Assembly (NCBI RefSeq): GCF_019710575.1
Contig: NZ_JAHWFK010000041.1
Location: 1 to 64,000, forward strand
Length of the DNA: 64,000 bases
Reading direction: 5' to 3'
Source of the DNA: Paractinoplanes polyasparticus
GTDB taxonomy: Bacteria; Actinomycetota; Actinomycetes; Mycobacteriales; Micromonosporaceae
In this document: in pieces, positions 33,021 through 41,781 of the stretch
How positions within the stretch are numbered: position 1 is the stretch's first letter
Layout of the letters: every line of letters starts with the position of its first letter
Notes under the pieces: generated by a model
The model's input: the letters and a program-made list of their open reading frames with translations, nothing else
Database searches by the model: none
What the model was told of the DNA's origin: nothing
Position numbers and translations under genes: made by a program

Positions 33021-33703
33021 CGGGGATCGACCATCATGACCCCGACCCCCCGTACGGTGTGCAGGAAGCGCGGTTGAGCGGCCGTCTCCCCGAGCTTGCG
33101 GCGCAGCCACGAGATGTGCACGTCGATGGTCTGTTCCTCGCCGATCCGGGCCTGGTTCCACACCTCGTTCATGAGCTCGCGCCGGCTGATCACCTGACCC
33201 ACCCGCTCGGCCAGGTAGGCCAGCACGTCGAACTCGCGGCGGGTCAGTTGCAGCGCCTCACCGCGCAGTTCGGCGCGGCGCTGACGCGGGCTGATCACCA
33301 GGTCTCCGACGGTGATCGCGCTGGGCGCCTCGTTGGTCGTGGCGCGGGAGCGGCGCAGCACGGCGGCGATGCGGGCCAGGATGTGGCCGCCCGAGAACGG
33401 CTTGGTCACGTAGTCGTCGGCGCCCGCGCTGAGCAGGCTGATGATGTCGGCCTCGGACCGCCGGGCGGTGGCCACGATGACCGGCACGTCGGACACCGAG
33501 CGCATCATCCGCAGCGCGTCGGTGCCGTCGATGTCGGGCAGCCCCAGATCGAGAATGACCAGGTCGGGACGCTCGTCGGTGACGATCTTGAGTGCCTCGG
33601 CGGCCCGGCCCACCGGGCGCACGACGTGGCCCGCATCGGTCAGCGCACGGGACAACGCCGCCGTGATGATGCGGTCGTCCTCGACGAGCAGGATCATCGC
33701 CAT
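33017..33703 (-). CDS. OmpR-family response regulator
   Basis: 228 residues counted from 33703. Receiver domain with acidic pocket VEDD, phospho-acceptor Asp52 in VILDLGLPD, and conserved Thr and Lys (VTKPF). C-terminal winged helix: LTRREFDVLAYLAERVGQVISRRELMNEVW, then TIDVHISWLRRKLG. In-frame starts exist at 33715, 33703 and 33697, none with a clear ribosome site; the transcript may be leaderless. Coupled to the kinase by ATGA. Confidence 0.9.
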   Translation of the reverse strand: MAMILLVEDDRIITAALSRALTDAGHVVRPVGRAAEALKIVTDERPDLVILDLGLPDIDGTDALRMMRSVSDVPVIVATARRSEADIISLLSAGADDYVTKPFSGGHILARIAAVLRRSRATTNEAPSAITVGDLVISPRQRRAELRGEALQLTRREFDVLAYLAERVGQVISRRELMNEVWNQARIGEEQTIDVHISWLRRKLGETAAQPRFLHTVRGVGVMMVDPR

Positions 33704-33739
33704 GGCGTACACCATAGGGGCAGATGAGACGATGTCCTC

Positions 33740-34342
33740 GTGCGATCTTCTCGGTGGGCGCCGATCGCGGGGTGGTGTGCCGCCACTGCGACGAGCATTG
33801 TGCTGGCCTCGGTAGCCCTGCTGCCGGTGCTTCGTACGTCATCGCCCGAGGACGCCGCGCTGGCGCAGCTGCCCGCGGCCGACTCCACCAGCTTCCCGGC
33901 GCCGTTGCCCAACGTGAGCGCGTCGGCGACACCGAGCGTCACCCCGACGACCCGGCGACCGCCGCCTGCCACCACGAAGGCCACCACCACACCGCCGCGC
34001 TCCACGCCACCCACCACCACGACGCCGAAGCCGCCCGCAGCCACCACGACGCCGCCGACCACGACCGAGGACGGCTGGACGGTCACCACCGCCGGTGACG
34101 GCACCCGCACCTACGTACGCTCGTTCCGGGTCGAAGGCGGTCAGGCCGTCATCAAGATGACCTCGGACGGGGTGGTCTCACTCGTGACCGCGACCCCGGC
34201 CGACGGTTTCTCGGTGCAGAAGGTGCAGGACTCGCCGGACAACATGGCGGTCTACTTCAACGAGAGCCAGCACAGCTTCATCATCCACGCCACCTGGCAC
34301 AACGATCGCCCGTTCGTCCAGGTGAGCGAGGTCGGATCCTGA
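33740..34342 (+). CDS. Membrane-anchored or secreted protein with Thr/Pro linker
   Basis: 200 residues. N-terminal membrane segment (WCAATATSIVLASVALLPVL), a Thr/Pro-rich stalk (about residues 45-115), then a compact beta domain of about 80 residues ending FIIHATWHNDRPFVQVSEV. Extracytoplasmic. It starts 36 bp from the divergent response regulator, with no visible ribosome site. No family recognised. Confidence 0.65.
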   Translation: MRSSRWAPIAGWCAATATSIVLASVALLPVLRTSSPEDAALAQLPAADSTSFPAPLPNVSASATPSVTPTTRRPPPATTKATTTPPRSTPPTTTTPKPPAATTTPPTTTEDGWTVTTAGDGTRTYVRSFRVEGGQAVIKMTSDGVVSLVTATPADGFSVQKVQDSPDNMAVYFNESQHSFIIHATWHNDRPFVQVSEVGS

Positions 34343-34393
34343 TTACCTGACAAATCGGCGGGTAAGTGGACTCCCGAGGAAGGGAGCTCACTG

Positions 34394-34804
34394 ATGACGA
34401 CGCACACCGAGCAACAGCCGGTTGGTCAGCTGGTCAGCCAGCTGAGCGAACAGGTTTCGACGCTGGTGCGGGACGAGCTGACGCTCGCCCGGATGGAGAT
34501 GGTCGAGAAGGGCAAGCGCGCCGGGGCCGGGGCCGGGCTGCTCGGCGGGGCCGGCGTGATCGCCCTGTACGGGCTGGGCGCCCTGTTCGTGACGATCGGA
34601 GCGCTGCTGGCGCTGGTCCTACCGGTCTGGGCGGCTGCCCTGATCGTGACGGTTCTGCTGTTCGCCGTGGCCGGAGTGGCCGCGCTGATCGGCAAGAACC
34701 AGGTGAAGCAGGCTGTGCCGCCGGAGCCCGAAGAGGCCATGGCGAGCGGCAAGCGCGACGTGGAAGCCGTGAAGGCGGCAATCCGGGACGGACGGCAGGC
34801 ATGA
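34394..34804 (+). CDS. Phage-holin-superfamily-III-like (DUF1469) membrane protein
   Basis: 136 residues. N-terminal amphipathic stretch (QLVSQLSEQVSTLVRDELTLARMEM) followed by two membrane helices (GVIALYGLGALFVTIGALLAL and AALIVTVLLFAVAGVAALIG). This is the actinobacterial DUF1469 family, named for a likeness to holins but found as chromosomal pairs with DUF3618. ATG 34394 follows AAGGGAG. It overlaps the next gene by 4 bp (ATGA). Confidence 0.82.
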   Translation: MTTHTEQQPVGQLVSQLSEQVSTLVRDELTLARMEMVEKGKRAGAGAGLLGGAGVIALYGLGALFVTIGALLALVLPVWAAALIVTVLLFAVAGVAALIGKNQVKQAVPPEPEEAMASGKRDVEAVKAAIRDGRQA

Positions 34805-35322
34805 GTGACACCAGATCGCGCGAGGAGATCCGCGCCGAGATCGCCGAGACTCGCGCCGAACTTGCCGACACCGCGTCCGCCCTGGCCGCCAAGGCGGACG
34901 TGAAGGCGCAGGTCAAGAACGCGGTGGCCGAGAAGAAGGAGGCCGCCGCGGACAAGACCGGGCAGGTGAAGCAGGCCGTCGCGGAGAAGGCCGAGCAGGT
35001 CAAGCAGGTCGCGGCCGAGAAGACCGAACAGGTCAAGCAGACCGCCGCCGAGAAGACCAAACACGTCAAGCAGACCGCCGCCGAGAAGACCGAACAGGTC
35101 AGGCACGCGACCGTGGACGGGCTGGCGCACGTCAAGCAGTCGACCGCGCAGCACACGGCTCGCCTCGCGGAGACCGCGGCCGGCACCACCGACCAGTTCG
35201 TCGGCCGCACCGACGCCGACGGGGTCGTGCGCGAGCGGCGTTCGATGCCGCTGGCCGTGGCCGCAGCGATCGCCGTGGCCGGCGCCGCGGTGGTGACAGC
35301 CCTGGTGCGACGGCGGCGTTAG
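34801..35322 (+). CDS. DUF3618 membrane protein with 11-residue repeats
   Basis: 173 residues. The N-terminus (SREEIRAEIAETRAELADTASALAAK) is the DUF3618 signature. Residues 51-104 are tandem 11-residue repeats of the AEKTEQVKQTA type, predicted as a long amphipathic helix that could lie on a membrane or DNA. One C-terminal membrane helix (AVAAAIAVAGAAVVTALV) precedes a basic tail. Co-transcribed with the DUF1469 gene; likely envelope or stress-related, not established. Confidence 0.8.
   Translation: MSDTRSREEIRAEIAETRAELADTASALAAKADVKAQVKNAVAEKKEAAADKTGQVKQAVAEKAEQVKQVAAEKTEQVKQTAAEKTKHVKQTAAEKTEQVRHATVDGLAHVKQSTAQHTARLAETAAGTTDQFVGRTDADGVVRERRSMPLAVAAAIAVAGAAVVTALVRRRR
34951..35112 (+). 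repeat. 33-bp tandem coding repeats
   Basis: About four and a half copies of a 33-bp unit within the DUF3618 gene, encoding AEKTEQVKQ-type repeats. Copies differ mainly at third bases and at two residues, so the number may vary between strains. Confidence 0.7.
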
Positions 35323-35329
35323 TCGGGAC

Positions 35330-36310
35330 TCAGGGAACGGCGTCCGGCGGGAAGTGCTCGAGCAGCGCTTCCTCCAGGACGCCGTTCAGCATGCGGACAT
35401 ATGTGCCCGTCAGGTGGAACCGGTTGCGATAGACGGTGACGTTGCCGATCACCGGCATGCAGAGGGCCGTGCACAGCCACGGCAGCACCGACACGTAGGC
35501 CGCGCCCGTCGCCCTGGCCGCTGCCGCGTCGGCGGCGTTCCACGTGCGTGCGGTGGCCGAGGTCCGGGTGGTGGAGCAGGCCGCGATGTTGTCGCGGTGG
35601 GCGGCGAGACACTCCGGCGCGCTCTGGTCGAGCACCGGCGTGTCGCCGAGCACCAGCACCTGCCGTGCGAACTCTTTCAGCGTACGCAGAGTGTGCGTGA
35701 GACCGGCCTGCCACTCACCCGGCGTGATCAGCCGGCCGCGGCCGCTCTTCTGCGAGAAGCTCTCGTTCGTCACGATCAGCAGTTCCGGCCGGATGGCCGC
35801 GATCCGGGCCGCCACAAACGCCCGGAACCGGTCGCACTCGGCGAACGGGCGCTGCTCCTGCTGGTTCCAGAAGGTGATGTTCAGGGCGGGGCACGCGGGC
35901 TTGCCGAAGACCTGCAACCGCCAGTCCCGCCGCTCGGCGATCACGCTCATCGCCGGCACCCACATCCCGGCGTGCGAGTCGCCGTAGAGCACCACGTCGG
36001 TCGCGCTCGCCCGGTCGCCGAAGACGCACGGCTCGATCCGGTCGGCCCGGGGGCCGGCTTCGCACTGTTCGTGGTCGAAGCCGGCGTCCTCGGCGGTGGT
36101 GGCCAGCGACGGCGTCAGGTCGGCGGGCAGCGTACGCAGCAGCGGGGCCTTGCCGACCGCGTCGAGCACGTCTTCGAGGCTGATCCGCGGGGCCGGCGGG
36201 GCGAGCACGCGCGGTGGCGGCGGCACCGCGGCGGTGCAGCCGGCGATCACGGTCAGCACCACGACCAGCGACGAAAGACGGAGACTACGGGCGGACTCAC
36301 GGCTGGTCAC
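35330..36310 (-). CDS. SGNH-domain lipoprotein partner of an acyltransferase
   Basis: 326 residues from GTG 36310 (AGGAG upstream). The signal peptide ends in a lipobox-like VIAGC. The SGNH-hydrolase fold shows block I VVLYGDSHAGMWVPA and the C-terminal His in RFHLTGTYVRML; VTNESFSQK may hold the Asn/Gly elements. This is the SGNH domain that is often fused to acyltransferase-3 proteins; here it is a separate gene overlapping the acyltransferase gene by 14 bp. It should transfer or remove acyl groups on an extracellular glycan. Confidence 0.82.
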   Translation of the reverse strand: MTSRESARSLRLSSLVVVLTVIAGCTAAVPPPPRVLAPPAPRISLEDVLDAVGKAPLLRTLPADLTPSLATTAEDAGFDHEQCEAGPRADRIEPCVFGDRASATDVVLYGDSHAGMWVPAMSVIAERRDWRLQVFGKPACPALNITFWNQQEQRPFAECDRFRAFVAARIAAIRPELLIVTNESFSQKSGRGRLITPGEWQAGLTHTLRTLKEFARQVLVLGDTPVLDQSAPECLAAHRDNIAACSTTRTSATARTWNAADAAAARATGAAYVSVLPWLCTALCMPVIGNVTVYRNRFHLTGTYVRMLNGVLEEALLEHFPPDAVP

Positions 36311-37517
36311 GCGGTGCTCCTAGACGGGGGGTGTATTCCGCGCCGTTCCCGGGGTCGGCCGCGGGCGAGGTGGATGTCTGCCACCGGGCGACCGCGAGCG
36401 GCGCCACGATGAGCCAGGCGGCCAGGGACAGGCTCAGCACGTACGAGCGGCGCAGGTGGGCGCTGCGCCGGATCGGGTCCTCGAGGCAGACGTACGTGAT
36501 CACGGCGAGCCCGAGCGAGGCCACGACCAGCAGCGCCCGGCTGGTGGCGGGCAGCGGCCCGCCGTACGCCTGCCCCGCGATCACCAGCACCGGCCAGTGC
36601 CACAGATAGAACGGGTACGACACGCGACCGAGCCGGACCAGCGGCCACCGGCCGAGCACGGAATCGCCGCGACCGGCCAGCACCAGCACCGTGGCCAGGA
36701 CGGGCAGCGCGGCGGCGTACCCGGGGAAGGGTGTGGCGTCGTCGAAGGTCAGCGCGGCCACCACGATCAGGGCCAGCCCGGTGCCGGCCATCGCGGTGGC
36801 GATCCGGTACGGGATCCGGTCGAGCCGGGTCGCGGCCAGCGCGAGCAGGCAGCCGGCGCCGAGCTCCCAGCCGCGGGTCACGGGCGAGAAATAGGCCCAC
36901 GTGCCGGTCTGCCAGATCGAGTACGCGAAGGACGCGGCCACCGCGGCGGCCAGCCACCAGCCGATCGCCCAGCGGAAGCCCAGCCAGAGCAGCACCACGA
37001 TCGCGGCCGGCCAGACGAGATAGAACTGCTCCTCGACGGCGAGCGACCAGAAATGCTGCACCGGCGAGGGCGCGCCCTGAGAGGCGAGGTAGTCCGTGCC
37101 CCCGGCGGCGAAGTGGAAGTTTCCGGCGAACAGCGCCGACCAGACCACGTCGCCGGCGATCTCGTCGCCCCGCAGGTAGCCCAGCCAGTGATAGCTCGCC
37201 AGCAGCGTGGCCACCAGCACCACGGCGGCCGCCGGCAGGATCCGCCGGGCCCGCCGGGCGTAGAAGCCGATCAGCGACAGGCCGCCGGTCTCGCGGATCT
37301 CCCGCAGCATCAGCGACGTGATCAGGAAGCCGGAGACGACGAAGAAGACGTCCACGCCGATGTAGCCGCCGGCGAGGCCGGGGACGCCCGCGTGGAAGAG
37401 GACGACCAGCACGACCGCGACCGCGCGCAGGCCCTCGATGTCGGGACGGAAGCGGATCGTCGAACCGGCGGCCGCGGAGGCCGCCGGTCGGCGTACGCCG
37501 GTTGTCGTCTCTGTCAT
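36297..37517 (-). CDS. Acyltransferase-3 family membrane protein
   Basis: 406 residues from ATG 37517. About ten membrane helices. The AT3 signature is at the start: RPDIEGLRAVAVVLVVLFHAG with the catalytic-type His, then GYIGVDVFFVVSGFLI. It carries acyl groups across the membrane to the SGNH partner for O-acylation of cell-surface polysaccharide or a glycolipid. The SGNH domain is encoded next to it instead of being fused at the C-terminus. Confidence 0.9.
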   Translation of the reverse strand: MTETTTGVRRPAASAAAGSTIRFRPDIEGLRAVAVVLVVLFHAGVPGLAGGYIGVDVFFVVSGFLITSLMLREIRETGGLSLIGFYARRARRILPAAAVVLVATLLASYHWLGYLRGDEIAGDVVWSALFAGNFHFAAGGTDYLASQGAPSPVQHFWSLAVEEQFYLVWPAAIVVLLWLGFRWAIGWWLAAAVAASFAYSIWQTGTWAYFSPVTRGWELGAGCLLALAATRLDRIPYRIATAMAGTGLALIVVAALTFDDATPFPGYAAALPVLATVLVLAGRGDSVLGRWPLVRLGRVSYPFYLWHWPVLVIAGQAYGGPLPATSRALLVVASLGLAVITYVCLEDPIRRSAHLRRSYVLSLSLAAWLIVAPLAVARWQTSTSPAADPGNGAEYTPRLGAPRDQP

Positions 37518-37624
37518 CGCGCACACGCTAGAGCGCACGAAAACCGGCAAACAGCGATTCCCCCTCTAAACAGCACGTTCCGGGAAAGATTCGACAGTTC
37601 GGCCGCGGGCGGATCGGCAGCGTG

Positions 37625-38647
37625 TTAGGCGCGATAGGCGCGGACGTCCGCCACCGACCACCAGTTGCCGTCCGGCACGGTCAACGTGATCCGGATCTGC
37701 CGGACGGTCCGGCCACGCAGGTCGGCCCGGGTGAACTGGCCGGCCGTCGAACTCGCGGCGGTCCACCAGCGCCGGCCGTCGGCCGAGGCGGTGATCGTGT
37801 AGCCGCGCGGAAAGTCGCCGACGTCAGCCCCGGTGTCGAAGACGATCCGCCCGAGAGGCTGGGCGCGGCCCAGGTCGACCTGAAGGAACTGGCCCGGTTG
37901 CTGACCCGCGTTCGTGGTCCAGCGGGTGCTCGCGTCGTCGTCGACCGCCAGGGCCGCGTCCGTCGCGGGGCTCGCGGTCGCCGTCCAGCCGGTCGGAGCG
38001 GTAGGCCGGTCACCCGACTGTCCACGCCAGACGAAGGTGGCCAGCCCGCCACCGGGCAGCGTGTATTCGAACGTACGACCGCCGTACTGCACCGCGAACG
38101 CCTGCGGATTGTCGTTCTCGTTGTGCGCGACCAGCACCGTGCTGCCGTCCGGGTTGACGAAGGCGACGTCCATGACGCGGCCGTTCCAGCCGGTCGCGCC
38201 GAAGGAGGTGCTCGCCACCCGTACGGCGCCCGGCCGCACGAACCGGGCCAGGTGACCGAGCGTGTAGAACTCGGCGTTCCGCGTCACCGAGCCGTCGTCG
38301 CCGACCGTCACCACGCCGGTGCAGGTGCCGCAGCCACCGTTGTGCGGGCCGTTGCTGTCGTCCAGGGCCAGATTCCAGTTGATCACGGTCTTGGCCCAGT
38401 TCCGGGTGTTGCCGACGATCAGGTTGCGGGCGTGCCACTTGAGCGTGTCGGAGAACGTGTTCGCCGGGTCGCTCGACTGGCTGCCCGAACACTCGGTGAA
38501 GTAGATGTCCTTGGCCGGGAACTCGTTGTGCAGCCGCGTCATGGCGCTCGGGTCGCCGTAGTAGCAGTGGTACGCCGTTCCGTCGATCCAGCGCGCAGCG
38601 GGCCACGGGACTTCCCCCTGTAACAAACGGAAACGTTTCTGATACAT
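37625..38647 (-). pseudogene. 5'-truncated GH30 glycosidase with C-terminal F5/8 type C module
   Basis: The open frame reads 340 residues, but only the 3' part of a glycoside hydrolase family 30 gene is present. Likeness begins around ARWIDGTAYHCYYGD; the nucleophile Glu in DIYFTECSG is present, while the acid/base Glu and the first half of the barrel are missing. After the beta-sandwich comes a CBM32/discoidin-type module (ATDAALAVDDDASTRW to the end). The first residues (MYQKRFRLL) are read from what looks like promoter DNA carrying a LacI-type operator. The gene probably lost its 5' half by deletion, joining its promoter region to the middle of the gene. Confidence 0.7.
38630..38639. promoter_or_regulatory. 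LacI-family operator
   Basis: GAAACGTTTC, a perfect 10-bp palindrome with the central CG typical of LacI-family operators, 55 bp upstream of the divergent LacI-type gene and at the truncated start of the GH30 remnant. Probably the site for that regulator. Confidence 0.6.
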
Positions 38648-38694
38648 GCAGGAGGTCCCGCCGGTCGATGAGTGTCAATGTCTAAGCTGGCGTA

Positions 38695-39696
38695 ATGCGA
38701 CAAGGGCCCACCGTCCGGGACATCGCGGCCCAGGCCGGAGTCTCCATCGCCACCGTCTCGCGGGTGCTGAACGAGCAGGAACACGTCGCCCCCGGCACTC
38801 GTGAGCTGGTGCAGCAGGCCATCGACGAACTCGGCGGCCGCGCGCCCCGCCGCCGTCCCAGCCGTGCCGGGGCGGTCTTCGTGCGGTGCCCCTACCTGCT
38901 CACCGACTACTTCGGGCTGATTGTCTCGTCGATCGCCGAGACCCTCGACCTGAACGGCCTGCAACTCGTGCTGAACGCCGGCGAGGCCGCCCAGGAGAAC
39001 CCGGTGCTGCCCACGCTGCCCACCCGCACCGGCATCGCCGGCGCGATCGTCGTGCTGCCCCCGGAGCCCGCCGCCGACCTGGTCGCGCTGCAGGCCACCG
39101 GCTTTCCACTGGTGGTCGTCGACCCGCGCGAGGACGTGCCGCGCGACATCGCCGCGGTGTCGGCGGCCCACTTCGCGGGCGCCCGCAGTCTCACCGCGCA
39201 CCTGACATCGCTGGGACACCGCCGGATAGGTCTGCTCGCCGGCCCGGACAACTGGCTGGCCAGCACGGCCCGGCGGGCCGGCCACGTCTCGGCGCTGGCC
39301 GACGCCGGGGTGCTGCTGGAGTCTCAGCTGGCGATCCCGGGCGAACCGACCGTCCGATTCGGATTCCAAGCGGCCCAAAAACTGCTGAGTATGCGGGACC
39401 GGCCGACGGCGTTGGTGTGCTTCAACGACAAGGTGGCGTCGGGCGCGCTGACGGCGGCCGTACAGCTGGGGCTGCGCGTGCCGCAGGACGTCTCGATCGG
39501 GGGCTTCGACGACATCGACCTGGCCCAGGCGACCCGCCCGGCGCTGACGACTGTGCGGCAGCCGCTGGGCGAGATGGGGCGGATCGCGGTCGGCCTGCTG
39601 GTACGCATTCTGGACCGGCACCGGCTGGACGCTCTGCACATCGAACTGGCCACCGAGCTGATAGTGCGCAGCTCAACCGGCCCGGCGCCCCGCTAG
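38695..39696 (+). CDS. LacI family regulator
   Basis: 333 residues. N-terminal helix-turn-helix TVRDIAAQAGVSIATVSRVLN with hinge helix region ELVQQAIDELGGRAPRR, then a periplasmic-binding-protein-like effector domain ending in the FNDKVASGALTAAVQLGLRVPQDVSIGGFDD signature region. It is divergent from the GH30 remnant, so it likely responded to a beta-glucan or related sugar. No ribosome site precedes ATG 38695; the mRNA may be leaderless. Confidence 0.88.
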   Translation: MRQGPTVRDIAAQAGVSIATVSRVLNEQEHVAPGTRELVQQAIDELGGRAPRRRPSRAGAVFVRCPYLLTDYFGLIVSSIAETLDLNGLQLVLNAGEAAQENPVLPTLPTRTGIAGAIVVLPPEPAADLVALQATGFPLVVVDPREDVPRDIAAVSAAHFAGARSLTAHLTSLGHRRIGLLAGPDNWLASTARRAGHVSALADAGVLLESQLAIPGEPTVRFGFQAAQKLLSMRDRPTALVCFNDKVASGALTAAVQLGLRVPQDVSIGGFDDIDLAQATRPALTTVRQPLGEMGRIAVGLLVRILDRHRLDALHIELATELIVRSSTGPAPR

Positions 39697-39777
39697 CCGG
39701 CAACCAGCCATACCCCGCCCGCCCCTTGGGGGCCGAGCCCTGATCCAGTTTATCGGTCAGCGAGCCCGACGAACGCG

Positions 39778-39806
39778 TTGTCCACAGGGTGCCGGCCTTA
39801 TCCACA
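39778..39806 (+). promoter_or_regulatory. Two directly repeated DnaA boxes
   Basis: TTGTCCACA (39778-39786) and TTATCCACA (39798-39806), both exact matches to DnaA-box consensus forms, same orientation, 20 bp apart. They lie between two convergent genes, where there is no promoter to regulate, so a DnaA-titrating or structural role is possible. Confidence 0.45.
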
Positions 39807-39812
39807 GGCCGC

Positions 39813-41738
39813 TCACGGGCGTTGCTGTTGGCGGGGCGGGTCGGTTATGGAGCCCCAGCCGGGTGGCGCCGATTCGGGGGCGGCCAGCGGCTGGGGCTGG
39901 GAGACGGTGACCTGGCTGGGGTGGCGGGTCGCGGGGATCACGGCCTCGGACGGGTCGGGCAGCGGCTCGTGGGCAACCGGGGACATCGAGACGCGGGGCA
40001 GGGTGACGATGGCCGGGTCGACCTCGACGGCCTGGACCACTGAGCCTCGGCCCTCGCTCTTCACCAGGATCATCGCGTACTCGGGAAGGTCTTGAAGGAC
40101 GCGCGGCTCGAGGACGTATTCGTAGACCCGCTGGGCCGACGCCGCCTCGCTCCAGTTGGTGCCCTTGGCCGTCGATTCGGTCTGGCTCCAGTTGCGGGTC
40201 TTGCTCCAGTTCGTGCTGGTGTAGCGGCGCAGGCCGTGGCGGGACGCCCGCTCGCCCTTGGCGCCGCCCTTCGTCTCGGATTCGCCCACCGTGTCGGCCA
40301 GCGTGTGGGTTTCTTCGCCACCCAGCGTGCGGGTCAGCTGGCTCAGCACGAACTTGTGGCCGCGGCCGACGAACTCGGCCGCCTGCGCCGCCTCCTGATG
40401 GTTGCCCAGGCGCATCAGCGCCACCTCGCCGCCGCCGATGGTCCGCAGCGACTCGGCGCGCAGGTGTGAGAAGAACAGGACGAGCCGGATGCCGCGGCGC
40501 TCGCAGAGGGTGCTGAGCCGTTCGATCGCGCGGTGGTCGATCTCGTCGGCGCCGAGCAGCACGAGCGAGCCGATCGGCGTGGTCTCGCGGCGCACCTGGT
40601 GGCCCAGCCACTGCACGAGCAGGTCTTTGAGCAGTTCGTGTTGCGCGCGCCCGCCGCCACCCTCGGCGACCAGGCAGGTCAGGTCGGCCGGGGGTGTCGT
40701 CGCGGGGGCGCTGCCCATCGCCTCCAGCGGGTGCAGGAACGCTTCGATCCGGCGCAGGCGCGACTCCTCGGGACGCAGGCGACCGAGCTGATCACGCTCG
40801 CCGTCGGACAGTGGCGCGTCCTGTCCGGACAGGGCCCGCAGCGCGGCCAGTAGCCGGCCCATGGTCAGCGACGGCGCAAGAATGCCGGCGATCTGGTTGA
40901 GCAACAGAGCGTCCTGCGACCGCTCGGCCCGGTTTCCCCCGCTGCCGGCGTCGCCGTACATGGCCTCGACGAGCCCGTCCACCAGTTCCTCCGGTGCGAG
41001 CCCGGCCACCAGGTCGAACGACGCCAGGTCGGCGGGCAACACCACTTCCCGTACGGATCGTCCGGTGCCCAGGGCCAGCTGCATCAACTCCCCCGACAGC
41101 GCCTCGCCGGTGAAATCGGCCAGGACCATCCGTCCGCGCGTCGCCAGCAGCGAGCCGCCGAAGACGGTCAGCACGGCCTCCCAGCCGTACGACGTGCCGC
41201 CGACGATGTCGACCCGGCGCGTGCCCGGCGACGGACTGGCCGCCGACCATTCCGGCCGGGCGTCGACCGCGTGCTGTTGCTGCTGATCGTGCCACTGGCG
41301 GCGGCTGTCCCAGGAGGCGTGCTCCGTGGCGTACGCCGCCTGGGCCTGGCTCTGCGCCTCGGCCACCGACTTGCGGGCGAGTGACGGCGCGATGCCGGCC
41401 AGAATCGCCCCGGCCACACCGCCGAGGGCGGAGATCCCGGCCAGAAAGAGCACCAGGGTCCGCGCGCCCTCGGCGTCCCGGGTCAGCACCCCGCCGCAGC
41501 ACCCGATGAGGACCGTCAGCCCGAAGCCCACACCGAGCGAGATCAGGACCCGCTTGACCACGCCGCGCTGGGCCCGGTCGAGCCGCTCTTGCAGCTCGGG
41601 CGGGATCGGCGCGGGTTGCGGCGGCGGTTCCATGAACTTCCGCCGGTAGAGGTTCCGGTCATTGAAGATCCATCCCAGCCGCTCGCCCTCGGTGGCCAGC
41701 TGCTCGAGCGGTCTCGGTGCGGGAACGGGGCTCGTCAT
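39813..41738 (-). CDS. Large membrane protein, unknown function
   Basis: 641 residues. Two membrane helices near the N-terminus (about 63-85 and 93-115), then a cytoplasmic region of about 500 residues. Its middle (FDLVAGLAPEELVDGLVEAMYG, LVLLGADEIDHRAIERL, GIRLVLFFSHLRAESLRTI) resembles the late part of a AAA/FtsK-VirD4-type domain, with LVLLGADEID a Walker-B-like strand, but no clear P-loop is seen. Near residues 510-540 lies a low-complexity segment with three NWS words. VYEYVLEPRVLQDLPEYAMILV is reminiscent of the end of TraD/VirD4-like recognition proteins. It could be a degenerate DNA- or protein-transport ATPase. Confidence 0.65.
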   Translation of the reverse strand: MTSPVPAPRPLEQLATEGERLGWIFNDRNLYRRKFMEPPPQPAPIPPELQERLDRAQRGVVKRVLISLGVGFGLTVLIGCCGGVLTRDAEGARTLVLFLAGISALGGVAGAILAGIAPSLARKSVAEAQSQAQAAYATEHASWDSRRQWHDQQQQHAVDARPEWSAASPSPGTRRVDIVGGTSYGWEAVLTVFGGSLLATRGRMVLADFTGEALSGELMQLALGTGRSVREVVLPADLASFDLVAGLAPEELVDGLVEAMYGDAGSGGNRAERSQDALLLNQIAGILAPSLTMGRLLAALRALSGQDAPLSDGERDQLGRLRPEESRLRRIEAFLHPLEAMGSAPATTPPADLTCLVAEGGGGRAQHELLKDLLVQWLGHQVRRETTPIGSLVLLGADEIDHRAIERLSTLCERRGIRLVLFFSHLRAESLRTIGGGEVALMRLGNHQEAAQAAEFVGRGHKFVLSQLTRTLGGEETHTLADTVGESETKGGAKGERASRHGLRRYTSTNWSKTRNWSQTESTAKGTNWSEAASAQRVYEYVLEPRVLQDLPEYAMILVKSEGRGSVVQAVEVDPAIVTLPRVSMSPVAHEPLPDPSEAVIPATRHPSQVTVSQPQPLAAPESAPPGWGSITDPPRQQQRP

Positions 41739-41781
41739 CGCGGGGGACTCCGGGGGCCGTGGTGGTGTTCCCCTGAAGGTA

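Noticed and set aside
34394-35322. Prophage remnant, because of the holin-like name of the first gene
   Set aside because: The DUF1469/DUF3618 pair is a normal chromosomal actinobacterial operon and no other phage gene is present.
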